The notes beneath the pieces were generated by a model. That model was not told the origin of the DNA. It was given only the letters and a program-made list of their open reading frames with translations, and made no database searches. Shown piece after piece: positions 37,804-45,943 of a DNA stretch of 58,408 nucleotides. A program made the position numbers and the translations under genes. The DNA is taken from positions 1-58,408 of the forward strand of contig VGCZ01000032.1 of the NCBI GenBank assembly GCA_016869975.1. Direction: 5' to 3'. This stretch comes from Alphaproteobacteria bacterium (GTDB lineage Bacteria > Pseudomonadota > Alphaproteobacteria > Reyranellales > Reyranellaceae). Numbering within the stretch: position 1 is the first letter of the stretch; each line of letters opens with the position of its first letter.

Positions 37804-38274
37804 ATGAACACGCTCGCCATGTCGCAGCCGTCGCGTACCCCGCTCGTCTCGCGTCTCGCCACCGTCCGCGCGGTATTGGGCCGCGTGCCGCAGTCGGTCT
37901 TCAGCCTGCTGTTCCGCGTCTCCGTCGGCGCGGTGTTCTTCAAGTCCGGCCTAGTGAAGATCCAGAGCTGGGACACGACGGTCGGCCTGTTCCGCGACGA
38001 GTACGCCCTGCCGCTCCTGCCGCCGCATGTCGCCGCCTATCTCGGCACGGCAGCCGAGCTGATTTGCCCGGTGCTGATCGTGCTGGGCCTGTTCGCCCGC
38101 CTGGGCGCCGCCGCCCTGTTCGCCATGACCATGGTGATCCAGGTCCTGGTCTATCCCGAGAACTGGGCCGAGCACCTGATGTGGGCGTCGCTGCTGGGCT
38201 TCATCATCACGCGCGGTCCGGGCACATTGTCGCTCGATGCGCCCATCGCCCACCAACTCTTCGGCCGCCCCTGA
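37804..38274 (+). CDS. DoxX family membrane protein
   Basis: This 156-residue protein of the DoxX family has four hydrophobic segments and the pattern LLFRVSVGAVFFKSGLVKIQ, then YALPLLPPHVAAYLGTAAEL and CPVLIVLGLFARLGAAALFA. Members are inner-membrane proteins linked to quinone or thiol redox chemistry; in bufferin operons the DoxX protein (BufD) is thought to support the system. The start at ATG 37804 follows GAGGATCCC. It is followed at 16 bp by NDH-2, which suggests a shared quinone link. Confidence 0.88.
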   Translation: MNTLAMSQPSRTPLVSRLATVRAVLGRVPQSVFSLLFRVSVGAVFFKSGLVKIQSWDTTVGLFRDEYALPLLPPHVAAYLGTAAELICPVLIVLGLFARLGAAALFAMTMVIQVLVYPENWAEHLMWASLLGFIITRGPGTLSLDAPIAHQLFGRP

Positions 38275-38290
38275 ACCCGGGGAGCGCGCC

Positions 38291-39595
38291 GTGTTCGACC
38301 AGACACCCCAAGGCGCCGAAGTCATAGCGCGGACCAAGGCGCCCGGCCGCCCGCGCATCGTTATCGTCGGTGCCGGCTTCGGCGGTCTGGCGGCGGCCAA
38401 GGCGCTGGGCGGCGCCGAGGCCGATGTCACCGTGGTCGACCGGCGCAACTACCACCTGTTTCAGCCGCTGCTCTACCAAGTGGCGACCGCCGGCCTGTCG
38501 CCAGCGCAGATCGCCACGCCGATCCGCGCCGTGGTAGCCGACGCCACCAATGTCCGCGTGCTGATGGGCCGTGTCAGCGGCGTCGATGCCGCGCGCCGTG
38601 TCGTGCGCCTCGAGGACCGTGAGCTGCCCTACGACTATCTCGTGCTGGCGACCGGCGCGCGTCATTCCTATTTCGGCCGCGACGAGTGGGAGCGCTTTGC
38701 CCCCGGCCTGAAGAAGATCGACGACGCCACCGAGATCCGCCGGCGTATCCTCACCGCCTTCGAGCGGGCCGAAACCGAAGACGATCCCGACAAGCGCCGC
38801 CGCCTGCTGAACTTCGTGGTGATCGGCGGCGGCCCGACGGGGGTCGAGATGGCCGGCGCTATCGCCGAGCTGGCGCGCCGCGCGCTGGCGCGCGACTTCC
38901 GCACCATCGATCCGCGCCAGGCGCGCATCGTGCTGCTCGAGGCCGGTCCACGGGTGCTGGCGGCGTTCCCCGAGAAGCTCTCGGCCTGGACGGCGCGGGC
39001 GCTGGGCAGGCTCGGCGTGGAGGTCCGTCAGGGCAAGCCGGTCACCGCCTGCGACGAAGAGGGCGTCGTGGTCGATGGCGAGCGCATCCCTGCCGCGACC
39101 ATCATATGGGCCGCCGGCGTGGCCGCCTCGCCGGCGGCCAAGTGGCTGTCGTCGGAGGCCGATCGCGCCGGACGGGTGAAGGTGCTGCCGGACCTGTCGG
39201 TGCCCGGCCATCCCGAGATTTTCGCCATCGGCGACACGGCGCTCGCCTGCGACGGAAGCGGCCAAGCCTATCCCGGCCTCGCGCCCGTCGCGAAACAGCA
39301 GGGCGAGTATGTCGCGCGGCTACTGCGCGCGCGCCTCGCCGGCAAGGCGCCGGCGGAACCCTTCCGCTATCGCGACCGCGGCACCATGGCCACGATCGGC
39401 CGTGGCGCTGCGATCGCCAAGTTCAGCCGCCGTTTCCAGCTTACCGGCTTCGTCGCCTGGCTGCTGTGGGGCCTGGTGCACGTCTTCTTTCTGGTCGGCT
39501 TCCGCAACCGTTTCACCGTGCTCGCCGATTGGATGTGGTCCTACGTCACCTTCCAGTCGGGCGCCACGCCGACCACCGGCAAGAATTCGGAGTGA
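38291..39595 (+). CDS. ndh: Type II NADH dehydrogenase (NDH-2)
   Basis: This 434-residue flavoprotein has two dinucleotide motifs: IVIVGAGFGGLAAAKALGGA for FAD and FVVIGGGPTGVEMAGAIAEL for NADH. Also present are RRNYHLFQPLLYQVATAGLS, typical of NDH-2, AIGDTALACD, and a C-terminal membrane-anchoring segment (LTGFVAWLLWGLVHVFFLVG). It passes electrons from NADH to quinone without pumping protons. GTG 38291 follows GGGGAG and is preferred over an upstream in-frame ATG that lies inside the doxX gene. It is co-directional with doxX and the HPP gene. Confidence 0.9.
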   Translation: MFDQTPQGAEVIARTKAPGRPRIVIVGAGFGGLAAAKALGGAEADVTVVDRRNYHLFQPLLYQVATAGLSPAQIATPIRAVVADATNVRVLMGRVSGVDAARRVVRLEDRELPYDYLVLATGARHSYFGRDEWERFAPGLKKIDDATEIRRRILTAFERAETEDDPDKRRRLLNFVVIGGGPTGVEMAGAIAELARRALARDFRTIDPRQARIVLLEAGPRVLAAFPEKLSAWTARALGRLGVEVRQGKPVTACDEEGVVVDGERIPAATIIWAAGVAASPAAKWLSSEADRAGRVKVLPDLSVPGHPEIFAIGDTALACDGSGQAYPGLAPVAKQQGEYVARLLRARLAGKAPAEPFRYRDRGTMATIGRGAAIAKFSRRFQLTGFVAWLLWGLVHVFFLVGFRNRFTVLADWMWSYVTFQSGATPTTGKNSE

Positions 39596-39621
39596 TCCGG
39601 CGCTTGTGATATCAGGTCGTC

Positions 39622-40092
39622 ATGAGACTCATCGCCGCCTGGCTTGGCGCCGCCGTCGCGCTCACCGCTTGCGTCCTGATCCTCGGCCTGACCGCGCACC
39701 CCTGGCTGCTCGCCTCGCTGGGCGGCTCCTGCGTCATCGTTTTCGGCATGGCCGACACTGACATGGCGCAACCGCGCAGCCTGCTGGGCGGGCACTTCGT
39801 GGCCGCGATCACCGGGCTGGTGTTCCTGAATCTCTGGCACATGACCGGCTGGTCGAAGGACATGTACATGGTGGCCGCGGTGGCGACGGCGCTGGTGATC
39901 ATGATGGCGACACGCACCATCCACTCGCCGGCCGGCGCCAACCCGATCGTGATCTTCGCCGAGGACGCGGGATGGGACTTCCTGCTCAGCCCGGTGGCCG
40001 CCGGCGTGCTTTGTATCTTCGCCGTGGCGTTGCTCACCAACAACTACGTGCGACCGGCGCCGCGCGGGCGCTACCCAAGGGTCTGGCGCTAG
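39622..40092 (+). CDS. HPP family membrane protein
   Basis: This 156-residue protein has four hydrophobic segments and the HPP family pattern: SLGGSCVIVFGMADTDMAQP, then RSLLGGHFVAAITGLVF and IHSPAGANPIVIFA (the usual HPPAGA has Ser for the first Pro). Some HPP proteins import nitrite; most are uncharacterised. TGATAT lies ten bases before ATG and could be a -10 element, so the transcript may have almost no leader. Its stop shares CTAG with the convergent LysR gene. Confidence 0.88.
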   Translation: MRLIAAWLGAAVALTACVLILGLTAHPWLLASLGGSCVIVFGMADTDMAQPRSLLGGHFVAAITGLVFLNLWHMTGWSKDMYMVAAVATALVIMMATRTIHSPAGANPIVIFAEDAGWDFLLSPVAAGVLCIFAVALLTNNYVRPAPRGRYPRVWR

Positions 40093-40997
40093 ACCGCCGC
40101 CGGCAGCGGCGTGGCGCCGCGGGTCGACCAGGGAAAGCGCAGCGCCTCGTTGACGAAGGCGCCGACCGCCGGCGAATGCGGCCGGCCGCGCACGGTGACG
40201 ATCAGGATCTGCCTGACGATCTCCGGATCGACCAGGGGGCGGACGCACAGGCCGGAGAGCGTCACCGAGTGCTCGGGAATGAAGGTAAAGCCTACTCCGG
40301 CAAGCGCCATGGTCTGGATCCAGTCGTCGCGATTGCTGCGAAAAGCCGCCGACACGGCGATGCCGTCCCGATTCAGCAGCTCGACGACGTGGTCGTGGAA
40401 TTCGCACTCGGTGCGGCTGACGGCGGTCTGCTTATGGAGGTCGGCCAGCCGTACCGCGTTCTGCCCCGCGAAGGCGTGGCCCGGTGCGACGCCGATGACA
40501 AAGCGCTCGTCGTAGAGTCGGCGCGAATGGAAGCGATCGTCGACGCCGCCCGGCAGGCCGAAGATCGCCACGTCGTAACCGCCTTTGGCGAGGTTCTCCT
40601 CGATACTCGCGCCATTGCTGTCGCTGATGTTCAGGTTGATGCGGGGATGGCGATCGCGGAAGGCCTGCAGAAAGGGCAGCAGCCGCGCCGGCCCGATGGT
40701 GCACATCATGCCGACGCGCAAGTCGGTGTCCTCGGCCTTGGCGAAGCTGCGCGCGCGCTCCTTGGCGGCGTCGGTCTCGGCCAGCACCTGCGTCAGATGG
40801 GGGTGCATCATCTCGCCCAGGCCGGTGAGATGGGTGTTGTTGCGCTCGCGGCGGAACAGGGGACCGCCCAGCTCATCCTCGAGGCCCTTGATGGCGCGTG
40901 TCAGCGAAGGCTGCGACACGTTGCAGCGCTCAGCCGCGCGCGTGAAGTTCAGCGTCTCGCACACCGCCAGGAAGTAACGGATCTGGTGCATCTCCAT
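40089..40997 (-). CDS. LysR family transcriptional regulator
   Basis: This 302-residue regulator has an N-terminal winged helix-turn-helix (MEMHQIRYFLAVCETLNFTR, then AAERCNVSQPSLTRAIKGLE) and a C-terminal effector domain. It contains few Cys residues: Cys in AERC and MMCTIGPAR, and Cys in RTECEF. The usual OxyR pair is not evident. It diverges from a peroxiredoxin-like gene, and a LysR-type palindrome lies in the shared 122-bp gap. Local control of that gene and autoregulation are therefore likely. ATG 40991 is an alternative start. Its 3' end overlaps the HPP gene by 4 bp. Confidence 0.93.
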   Translation of the reverse strand: MEMHQIRYFLAVCETLNFTRAAERCNVSQPSLTRAIKGLEDELGGPLFRRERNNTHLTGLGEMMHPHLTQVLAETDAAKERARSFAKAEDTDLRVGMMCTIGPARLLPFLQAFRDRHPRINLNISDSNGASIEENLAKGGYDVAIFGLPGGVDDRFHSRRLYDERFVIGVAPGHAFAGQNAVRLADLHKQTAVSRTECEFHDHVVELLNRDGIAVSAAFRSNRDDWIQTMALAGVGFTFIPEHSVTLSGLCVRPLVDPEIVRQILIVTVRGRPHSPAVGAFVNEALRFPWSTRGATPLPAAV

Positions 40998-41044
40998 GGA
41001 GTGGGTCTCCCCGATACCTGGATGCGCCCTGTCTACTCTCGATC

Positions 41045-41065
41045 ACGATACGCCAAGGCTATCGT
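41045..41065. promoter_or_regulatory. LysR-type binding site ACGATA-N9-TATCGT
   Basis: The 6-bp arms are exact complements and contain T-N11-A (T41049, A41061), the classical LysR box. It lies between the divergent lysR (start 40997) and peroxiredoxin (start 41120) genes. Confidence 0.55.
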
Positions 41066-41119
41066 TACGCAAGACAACGGCTATTTCCCTTCGCCCCTGC
41101 GAAGCATCAGGTTCCTGAG

Positions 41120-41770
41120 ATGGATCTGGCACGCACCCTCGAGACCTTGCGTGATCGCCACATGGCGGCGCTCGACGACTTCGCGCGCCAGGCCTTCGAG
41201 GAGGAGCTCGGCCGGCTGCGCATGTTGCGCCTGACCGAGGAGAGCCTGGGCGTCGGCGACATCCTGCCGGATTTCGAGCTCGCCGACAGCGCGGGCAGGA
41301 CCTGGCACTCGATGGAGCTGCTCGATAGCGGGCCCTTGGTGCTGGCGTTCTTCCGCGGCGGCTGGTGTCCTTATTGCGAGATCACCATGGCGGCGCTCAA
41401 CGACGCGCGAGCGCGTATCGAGGCGCTGGGGGCGACGACGGTCGGCGTCTCGCCCGAGCTGCCGGAGCATCTCAGGGCGACGGTGAAGAGTCGCGGCCTC
41501 GCCTATCCGCTGCTCAGCGATCCGAAAAACGCTTACGCTCGCCTGTGCGGTGTCGCCTACGAGCTGTCGCCCGATCACGTCCGCATCCATCGCGATCGCA
41601 AGCGCTCGCTGCCGGCGATGCATGGCGACAGCACGTGGCGCCTGCCCGTGCCGGCGGTCTACGTCGTCGAGCCGTCGGGCCGCGTCGTCTTCGCCTTCGC
41701 CGATGTCGACCCGGCGCGTTGGCCCGATCCCAAGGACCTGCTCGACGCGTTACGCCGCCTCGCGCGCTGA
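41120..41770 (+). CDS. Peroxiredoxin-like (AhpC/TSA) protein
   Basis: This 216-residue thioredoxin-fold protein has an N-terminal helix, then GDILPDFELADSAGRTW and the active-site segment LAFFRGGWCPYCEITM with Cys83 and Cys86. The C-x-x-C arrangement (rather than the Pro-Thr-x-x-Cys of classical peroxiredoxins) marks the peroxiredoxin-like family. It probably reduces peroxides or protein disulfides in the cytoplasm. It lies opposite a LysR regulator gene, which probably controls it. Confidence 0.9.
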   Translation: MDLARTLETLRDRHMAALDDFARQAFEEELGRLRMLRLTEESLGVGDILPDFELADSAGRTWHSMELLDSGPLVLAFFRGGWCPYCEITMAALNDARARIEALGATTVGVSPELPEHLRATVKSRGLAYPLLSDPKNAYARLCGVAYELSPDHVRIHRDRKRSLPAMHGDSTWRLPVPAVYVVEPSGRVVFAFADVDPARWPDPKDLLDALRRLAR

Positions 41771-41875
41771 GCGCGCGGCGTATCGAATTCCAAGCCAACG
41801 GGCATTTCAGTTCGCGCGCCGCGACGCGCATTGTCCCGATCGCACGGCGGGGGCGCTCGTGCAGGGGATAGGACA

Positions 41876-42658
41876 ATGCTCAACGGCAAGACAGCCATCG
41901 TCACCGGCTCGACCAGCGGCATCGGCCTCGGCATCGCCGAGGCCCTGGCGCAGACCGGCGCCAACGTCGTGCTCAACGGCTTCGGCGACGCCATGGAGAT
42001 CGAGCGCACACGCTGCGATCTTGCCCAGCGCACCGGCGCGCGCGTCGTCTACTCGCCCGCCGACATGAGCAAGTCCGGCGCGATCGAGAACATGATCCGC
42101 CAGACGGTCGACGCCTTCGGCGCAGTCGACATCATGGTGAACAACGCCGGCATCCAGCATGTCGCGCCGGTCGACGAGTTCCCGCCCGAAAAGTGGGACG
42201 CCATTCTCGCCATCAACCTGTCCTCGGCCTTCCACGCCACGCGGCTGGCGCTGCCCGGCATGCGCAAGAAGGGTTGGGGCCGTATCATCAACGTCGCTTC
42301 GGCGCACGCGCTGGTCGGCTCGCCCTACAAGTCGGCCTATGTCGCGGCCAAGCACGGCGTCTATGGCCTGACCAAGGTCGTGGCGCTGGAGACCGCCGAG
42401 GACGGCATCACCTGCAACGCCATCTGCCCCGGCTACGTACGCACGCCGCTGGTCGACAAGCAGATCGACGACCAGGCGAAGGCGCATGGCATATCGCGCG
42501 ACAAGGTGATCACCGACATCCTGCTCAAGCAGCAACCCAACAAGAAATTCGTCGAGGTCGCCGAGCTCGCCGCGCTCGCGGTGTTCCTGTGCAGCGACCA
42601 GGCCGGCTCGCTCACCGGCGTGGCGCTGCCCATGGACGGCGGCTGGACCGCGCACTGA
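41876..42658 (+). CDS. bdhA: 3-Hydroxybutyrate dehydrogenase
   Basis: This 260-residue short-chain dehydrogenase has the cofactor motif TGSTSGIGLGIAEALAQ, NNAGIQHVAPVDEFP, and the catalytic Ser-Tyr-Lys in NVASAHALVGSPYKSAYVAA (Tyr-x3-Lys is YVAAK). NAGIQHV, VGSPYKSAY and the helix before the C-terminus (LLKQQPNKKFVEVAEL) are typical of D-3-hydroxybutyrate dehydrogenase. It interconverts 3-hydroxybutyrate and acetoacetate with NAD. ATG 41876 follows GGGGATAGG. It leads a three-gene unit with a patatin and an acetoacetate-decarboxylase-like gene, as in PHB or ketone-body metabolism. Confidence 0.93.
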   Translation: MLNGKTAIVTGSTSGIGLGIAEALAQTGANVVLNGFGDAMEIERTRCDLAQRTGARVVYSPADMSKSGAIENMIRQTVDAFGAVDIMVNNAGIQHVAPVDEFPPEKWDAILAINLSSAFHATRLALPGMRKKGWGRIINVASAHALVGSPYKSAYVAAKHGVYGLTKVVALETAEDGITCNAICPGYVRTPLVDKQIDDQAKAHGISRDKVITDILLKQQPNKKFVEVAELAALAVFLCSDQAGSLTGVALPMDGGWTAH

Positions 42659-42669
42659 GGGAGGCGACG

Positions 42670-43689
42670 ATGAACAAGAACACCAAGTCGGTTTGTCTCG
42701 CCCTGCAGGGCGGCGGCGCGCACGGTGCCTACACCTGGGGTGTGCTCGACCGCCTGCTCGAGGACGAGCGGATCGAGGTCGAGGCCATCAGCGGCACATC
42801 GGCCGGCGCGATGAACGCGGCGGTGTTCGCCGACGGCATGGGCCGTGGCGGCCGCGCCGAGGCCAGGCGCGCGCTGGAGGCGTTCTGGCGCAACATCAGC
42901 GACGCGGCCCGCTTCAGCCCGTTGCAACCCACGCCGTTCGATCGCGTGACGCGCGGCTGGAATCTCGACCATTCGCCGGCGTTCATGATCATGGACATGA
43001 TGAGCCGCATGCTGTCGCCGTATCAGACGAATCCGGGGAACCTCAATCCGCTGCGCGACGTGCTGCTGAAGTCGGTCGACTTCGAACGCCTCGAGAATTG
43101 CCGCGCGGTGCGCCTGTTCGTCTCGGCGACCAATGTGAAGAGCGGCAAGGTGCGCGTCTTCGAAAGCGGGCAGATCACGCCCGACGTGCTGCTCGCCTCG
43201 GCCTGCCTGCCCTTCATGTTCCAGGCCGTCACCATCGATGACGAGCCGTACTGGGACGGTGGCTACATGGGTAATCCCGCCCTGTTCCCGCTGATCTACG
43301 GCGCGCGGTCGAAGGACGTGGTGATCGTGCAGGTCAATCCGTTGAGCTGCGACGAGATGCCGACCACGGCGTCTGCGATCATGAACCGGCTGAACGAGAT
43401 CAGCTTCAACTCCAGCCTGATGCGCGAGATGCGCGCCGTCTCCTTCGTCACCGACCTGATCGACCAGGGCCGGCTCGACCGCGACCATCACAAGCGGATG
43501 AACGTGCACTGGATCGAGGCGGAGGAGCACATGAAGGGGTTGGGCGTCTCGAGCAAGCTCAACGCACAGTGGGACTTCCTGCTGCACCTCATGTCGATCG
43601 GCCGCGAGGTCGCCGCCGCGTGGCTGGAGCGCAACTTCGACGCCATCGGCGAGCGCTCCAGCGTCGACATCAAAGCCAAGTTCCTCTGA
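42670..43689 (+). CDS. Patatin-like phospholipase
   Basis: This 339-residue protein has the patatin catalytic set: oxyanion motif LALQGGGAHGAYTWG, nucleophile Gly-Thr-Ser-Ala-Gly (ISGTSAGAMNAAV), and the catalytic Asp in YWDGGYMGNPAL. It lacks a signal peptide. Patatins hydrolyse acyl esters of lipids; some bind PHB granules. It lies 11 bp after bdhA, with GGGAGG as ribosome site. Linkage to bdhA suggests action on polyhydroxybutyrate or membrane lipids feeding 3-hydroxybutyrate, which is inference. Confidence 0.9.
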   Translation: MNKNTKSVCLALQGGGAHGAYTWGVLDRLLEDERIEVEAISGTSAGAMNAAVFADGMGRGGRAEARRALEAFWRNISDAARFSPLQPTPFDRVTRGWNLDHSPAFMIMDMMSRMLSPYQTNPGNLNPLRDVLLKSVDFERLENCRAVRLFVSATNVKSGKVRVFESGQITPDVLLASACLPFMFQAVTIDDEPYWDGGYMGNPALFPLIYGARSKDVVIVQVNPLSCDEMPTTASAIMNRLNEISFNSSLMREMRAVSFVTDLIDQGRLDRDHHKRMNVHWIEAEEHMKGLGVSSKLNAQWDFLLHLMSIGREVAAAWLERNFDAIGERSSVDIKAKFL

Positions 43690-43706
43690 CCGACGGACCC
43701 CGGACC

Positions 43707-44459
43707 ATGAACCGCCACCGGATCCCCGCCGCGCCACCGATCCCCGAGCTTGGCGCGAGCCACCCGTACCTGCCCTACCGCTTCGTCGATCGCGGGTACA
43801 TGGTCATCGTCTACGAGAGCGAAGCCGCGGCGATCCGCGCCGCCGTTCCCGAACCGCTGATCCCCGATCCCTCGAACCGGGTGTCCTGCGAGTGGATCCG
43901 CATGGCTAACCCCTCCGGCGTGGGCGACCACACCCGAAGCAGCGTGGTGATCGCCTGCTCGTTCCACGGCCGCCCCTGCGATTTCGCCACCCAGATGTAC
44001 GCCGACGACGACCCACCGCACGCCGTCGGCTTCGCCAGGAAGCACGCCCGACCAAATCTGGCCATCGCCAGGAACACGCTGGTCGGTACGCTCGATCACG
44101 CCGGTCGGCGCATCGCCACGGGCACCGTGGCCTACAAGCACGCGCTTTACGACGGCGGATGGTCCAATCTGGAGGCGTCGCTGCGCAGACCGAGATGCCG
44201 GCTGAAGGTCATTCCCAACATCGACGGCGGCCAAGCGATCGCCCAGCTGGTCGGCGTCGAGCCCGCCGACGTCACGGTGAAGGGTTCGTGGTCCGGTCCG
44301 GCGCGACTCGATCTGGTGCCGCACGTCGACGCGCCGGTGGCGGACCTGCCGGTGCGCCGGATCATCGGCGGCCGGCACTTCGTCGCCGACCTGACCTTGC
44401 CGGCCGACCACGTCCTGGTCGACTACCTCGAGCATCGGGACCTGCGACAGGCCGCCTGA
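43707..44459 (+). CDS. Acetoacetate decarboxylase-like protein, altered active site
   Basis: This 250-residue member of the acetoacetate decarboxylase superfamily has PYRFVDRGYMVIVYESE, then ATQMYADDDPP and NTLVGTLDHAGRRIATGTV. In the known decarboxylase a Lys-Lys pair (…GFPKK… in common homologues) carries the Schiff-base Lys. The matching segment here reads VGFARKHARPNL: the first Lys is Arg, the second is kept, and the preceding Gly-Arg-Glu-Ile-Trp stretch seems deleted. The Glu of the usual DYTES motif also reads Arg (GDHTRSS). Classical decarboxylation is therefore doubtful. Context (third after bdhA and patatin) still points to acetoacetate or a related acid. The start is ATG 43707. Confidence 0.78.
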   Translation: MNRHRIPAAPPIPELGASHPYLPYRFVDRGYMVIVYESEAAAIRAAVPEPLIPDPSNRVSCEWIRMANPSGVGDHTRSSVVIACSFHGRPCDFATQMYADDDPPHAVGFARKHARPNLAIARNTLVGTLDHAGRRIATGTVAYKHALYDGGWSNLEASLRRPRCRLKVIPNIDGGQAIAQLVGVEPADVTVKGSWSGPARLDLVPHVDAPVADLPVRRIIGGRHFVADLTLPADHVLVDYLEHRDLRQAA

Positions 44460-44506
44460 GCGCCGCGCGCTGGGCAGGGGGCGCGCCATCCGCTAGGTTG
44501 CCGCGC

Positions 44507-45943
44507 ATGTCGCGCGTGGAGACATCGTCGGCGCCCGCCGTACGGACGACGCAGAAGCGCCGCTGGAGCTTCGGCCTGTCGCCGCGCATCCTGGCGTTGG
44601 TGATCGTCGCGGTGATGACCGCCGAGGTGGCGATCTTCCTGCCATCGATCGCGCGCTTTCGCCTCAATTACCTGGAGAGCCTGATCGAGACCGGCGCGCT
44701 GGCGACCCTGGCGCTCGACGCCACGCCCGACAACATGATCGACGAGCGGCTCACCAGCATGCTGCTCGACAACGCCCGCGTCGACGGGGTGGTGCTGATC
44801 GAGCCGGGCAAGCCCAAGCGCGCCCTGATCCCGCCAATGCCAAGGCAGCCGCGCGTGACGTTCGAGATCGCCGACGCCATGGTCCCGGAGCTGATCTGGG
44901 ACGCGCTGCAAGCCATGGCGCGTTCTGGCAGCTACGACATCCGCTTCGGTGGCCGCTCGCTGCGCATGCCCAACGCGCGCGTCTACATCATCGTCGACGA
45001 ACTGCCGCTGCGCCTGCAGATGTACGGCTACTCACAGCGTATCCTGGTGCTGTCGATCATCATCGCGCTGTTCACCGCCGGCCTGCTCTATCTCGGCCTG
45101 CGCTGGCTGATCGTGCGGCCGTTGCAGGGCGTGGTGCGCGAGATGACGGCGTTCCGGCAGGCGCCCGAAGACGAGACCGCGCCCCCTCAGCCCAAGCCGC
45201 GCCAGGACGAGATCGGCCTGGTCGACCGCGAATTCGATGGCCTGCAGCGCGAGCTGCGCGCGGCGCTGCGGCAGAAGACGCGGCTGGCAGAGCTGGGCAC
45301 GGCGATGAGCAAGATCAACCACGATCTGCGCAACATGCTGGCGACGGCGCAGCTTGTGTCCGACCGCCTGGCGCGCAGCGAGGATCCCAAGGTGCGCGAG
45401 GTGGCGCCGATGATGCTGGGCTCGATCGACCGCGCCGTGCGCCTGTGCGGCGACACGCTCGACTACGCGCGCGACCGCCCGGTACCCAAGCTGGCGCCGG
45501 TCGATCTCGCCGATGTCGCCGACGAGGTCGGCGTGGCGCTGATCGAGCAGGCCGAGCACAGCGATCCCAACGCCGTGCACGACTGGCGTGTCGAGATCGA
45601 GCACGGGCGCAAGATCCTGGCCGATCGCGCCCTGCTGTTCCGCATCCTGTTCAATCTGGGCCGCAACGCCTTCGACGCCGGCGCCAAGCATGTCGTCGTG
45701 CGCGCCAACGAGGAAAAGGCGACGATCGTGGTCGACGTCGTCGACGACGGGCCCGGCGTGCCAGAGGAGCTCCGGTCGCGGCTGTTCCAGCCTTTCGCGC
45801 GCGGCGGCCGGCCGGGCGGCTCGGGGCTGGGCCTGACGATCGTGCGCGACCTCGTCGTCGCGCATGGCGGCGACATCACGCTGGTGGCCAACGGCGCGGC
45901 GGGCGCGACCTTCCGCTTCACGATCCCGCGCCGGGCGGCCTGA
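44507..45943 (+). CDS. Sensor histidine kinase (orphan)
   Basis: This 478-residue membrane kinase has a first transmembrane segment at about 28-48 (LALVIVAVMTAEVAIFLPSI), a periplasmic sensor part and a second transmembrane segment near 180-200. A HAMP-like linker follows. The phospho-acceptor is in SKINHDLRNMLATAQLVSD, and the ATPase domain has the N box (FNLGRNAFDAGA) and G boxes (VVDDGPGVPE, GGSGLGLTIV). No response regulator gene adjoins it, so its partner is elsewhere. TAGGTT lies 7 bases before ATG 44507, suggesting a leaderless transcript. The 3' end overlaps the convergent MFS gene by 26 bp. The stimulus is unknown. Confidence 0.9.
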   Translation: MSRVETSSAPAVRTTQKRRWSFGLSPRILALVIVAVMTAEVAIFLPSIARFRLNYLESLIETGALATLALDATPDNMIDERLTSMLLDNARVDGVVLIEPGKPKRALIPPMPRQPRVTFEIADAMVPELIWDALQAMARSGSYDIRFGGRSLRMPNARVYIIVDELPLRLQMYGYSQRILVLSIIIALFTAGLLYLGLRWLIVRPLQGVVREMTAFRQAPEDETAPPQPKPRQDEIGLVDREFDGLQRELRAALRQKTRLAELGTAMSKINHDLRNMLATAQLVSDRLARSEDPKVREVAPMMLGSIDRAVRLCGDTLDYARDRPVPKLAPVDLADVADEVGVALIEQAEHSDPNAVHDWRVEIEHGRKILADRALLFRILFNLGRNAFDAGAKHVVVRANEEKATIVVDVVDDGPGVPEELRSRLFQPFARGGRPGGSGLGLTIVRDLVVAHGGDITLVANGAAGATFRFTIPRRAA

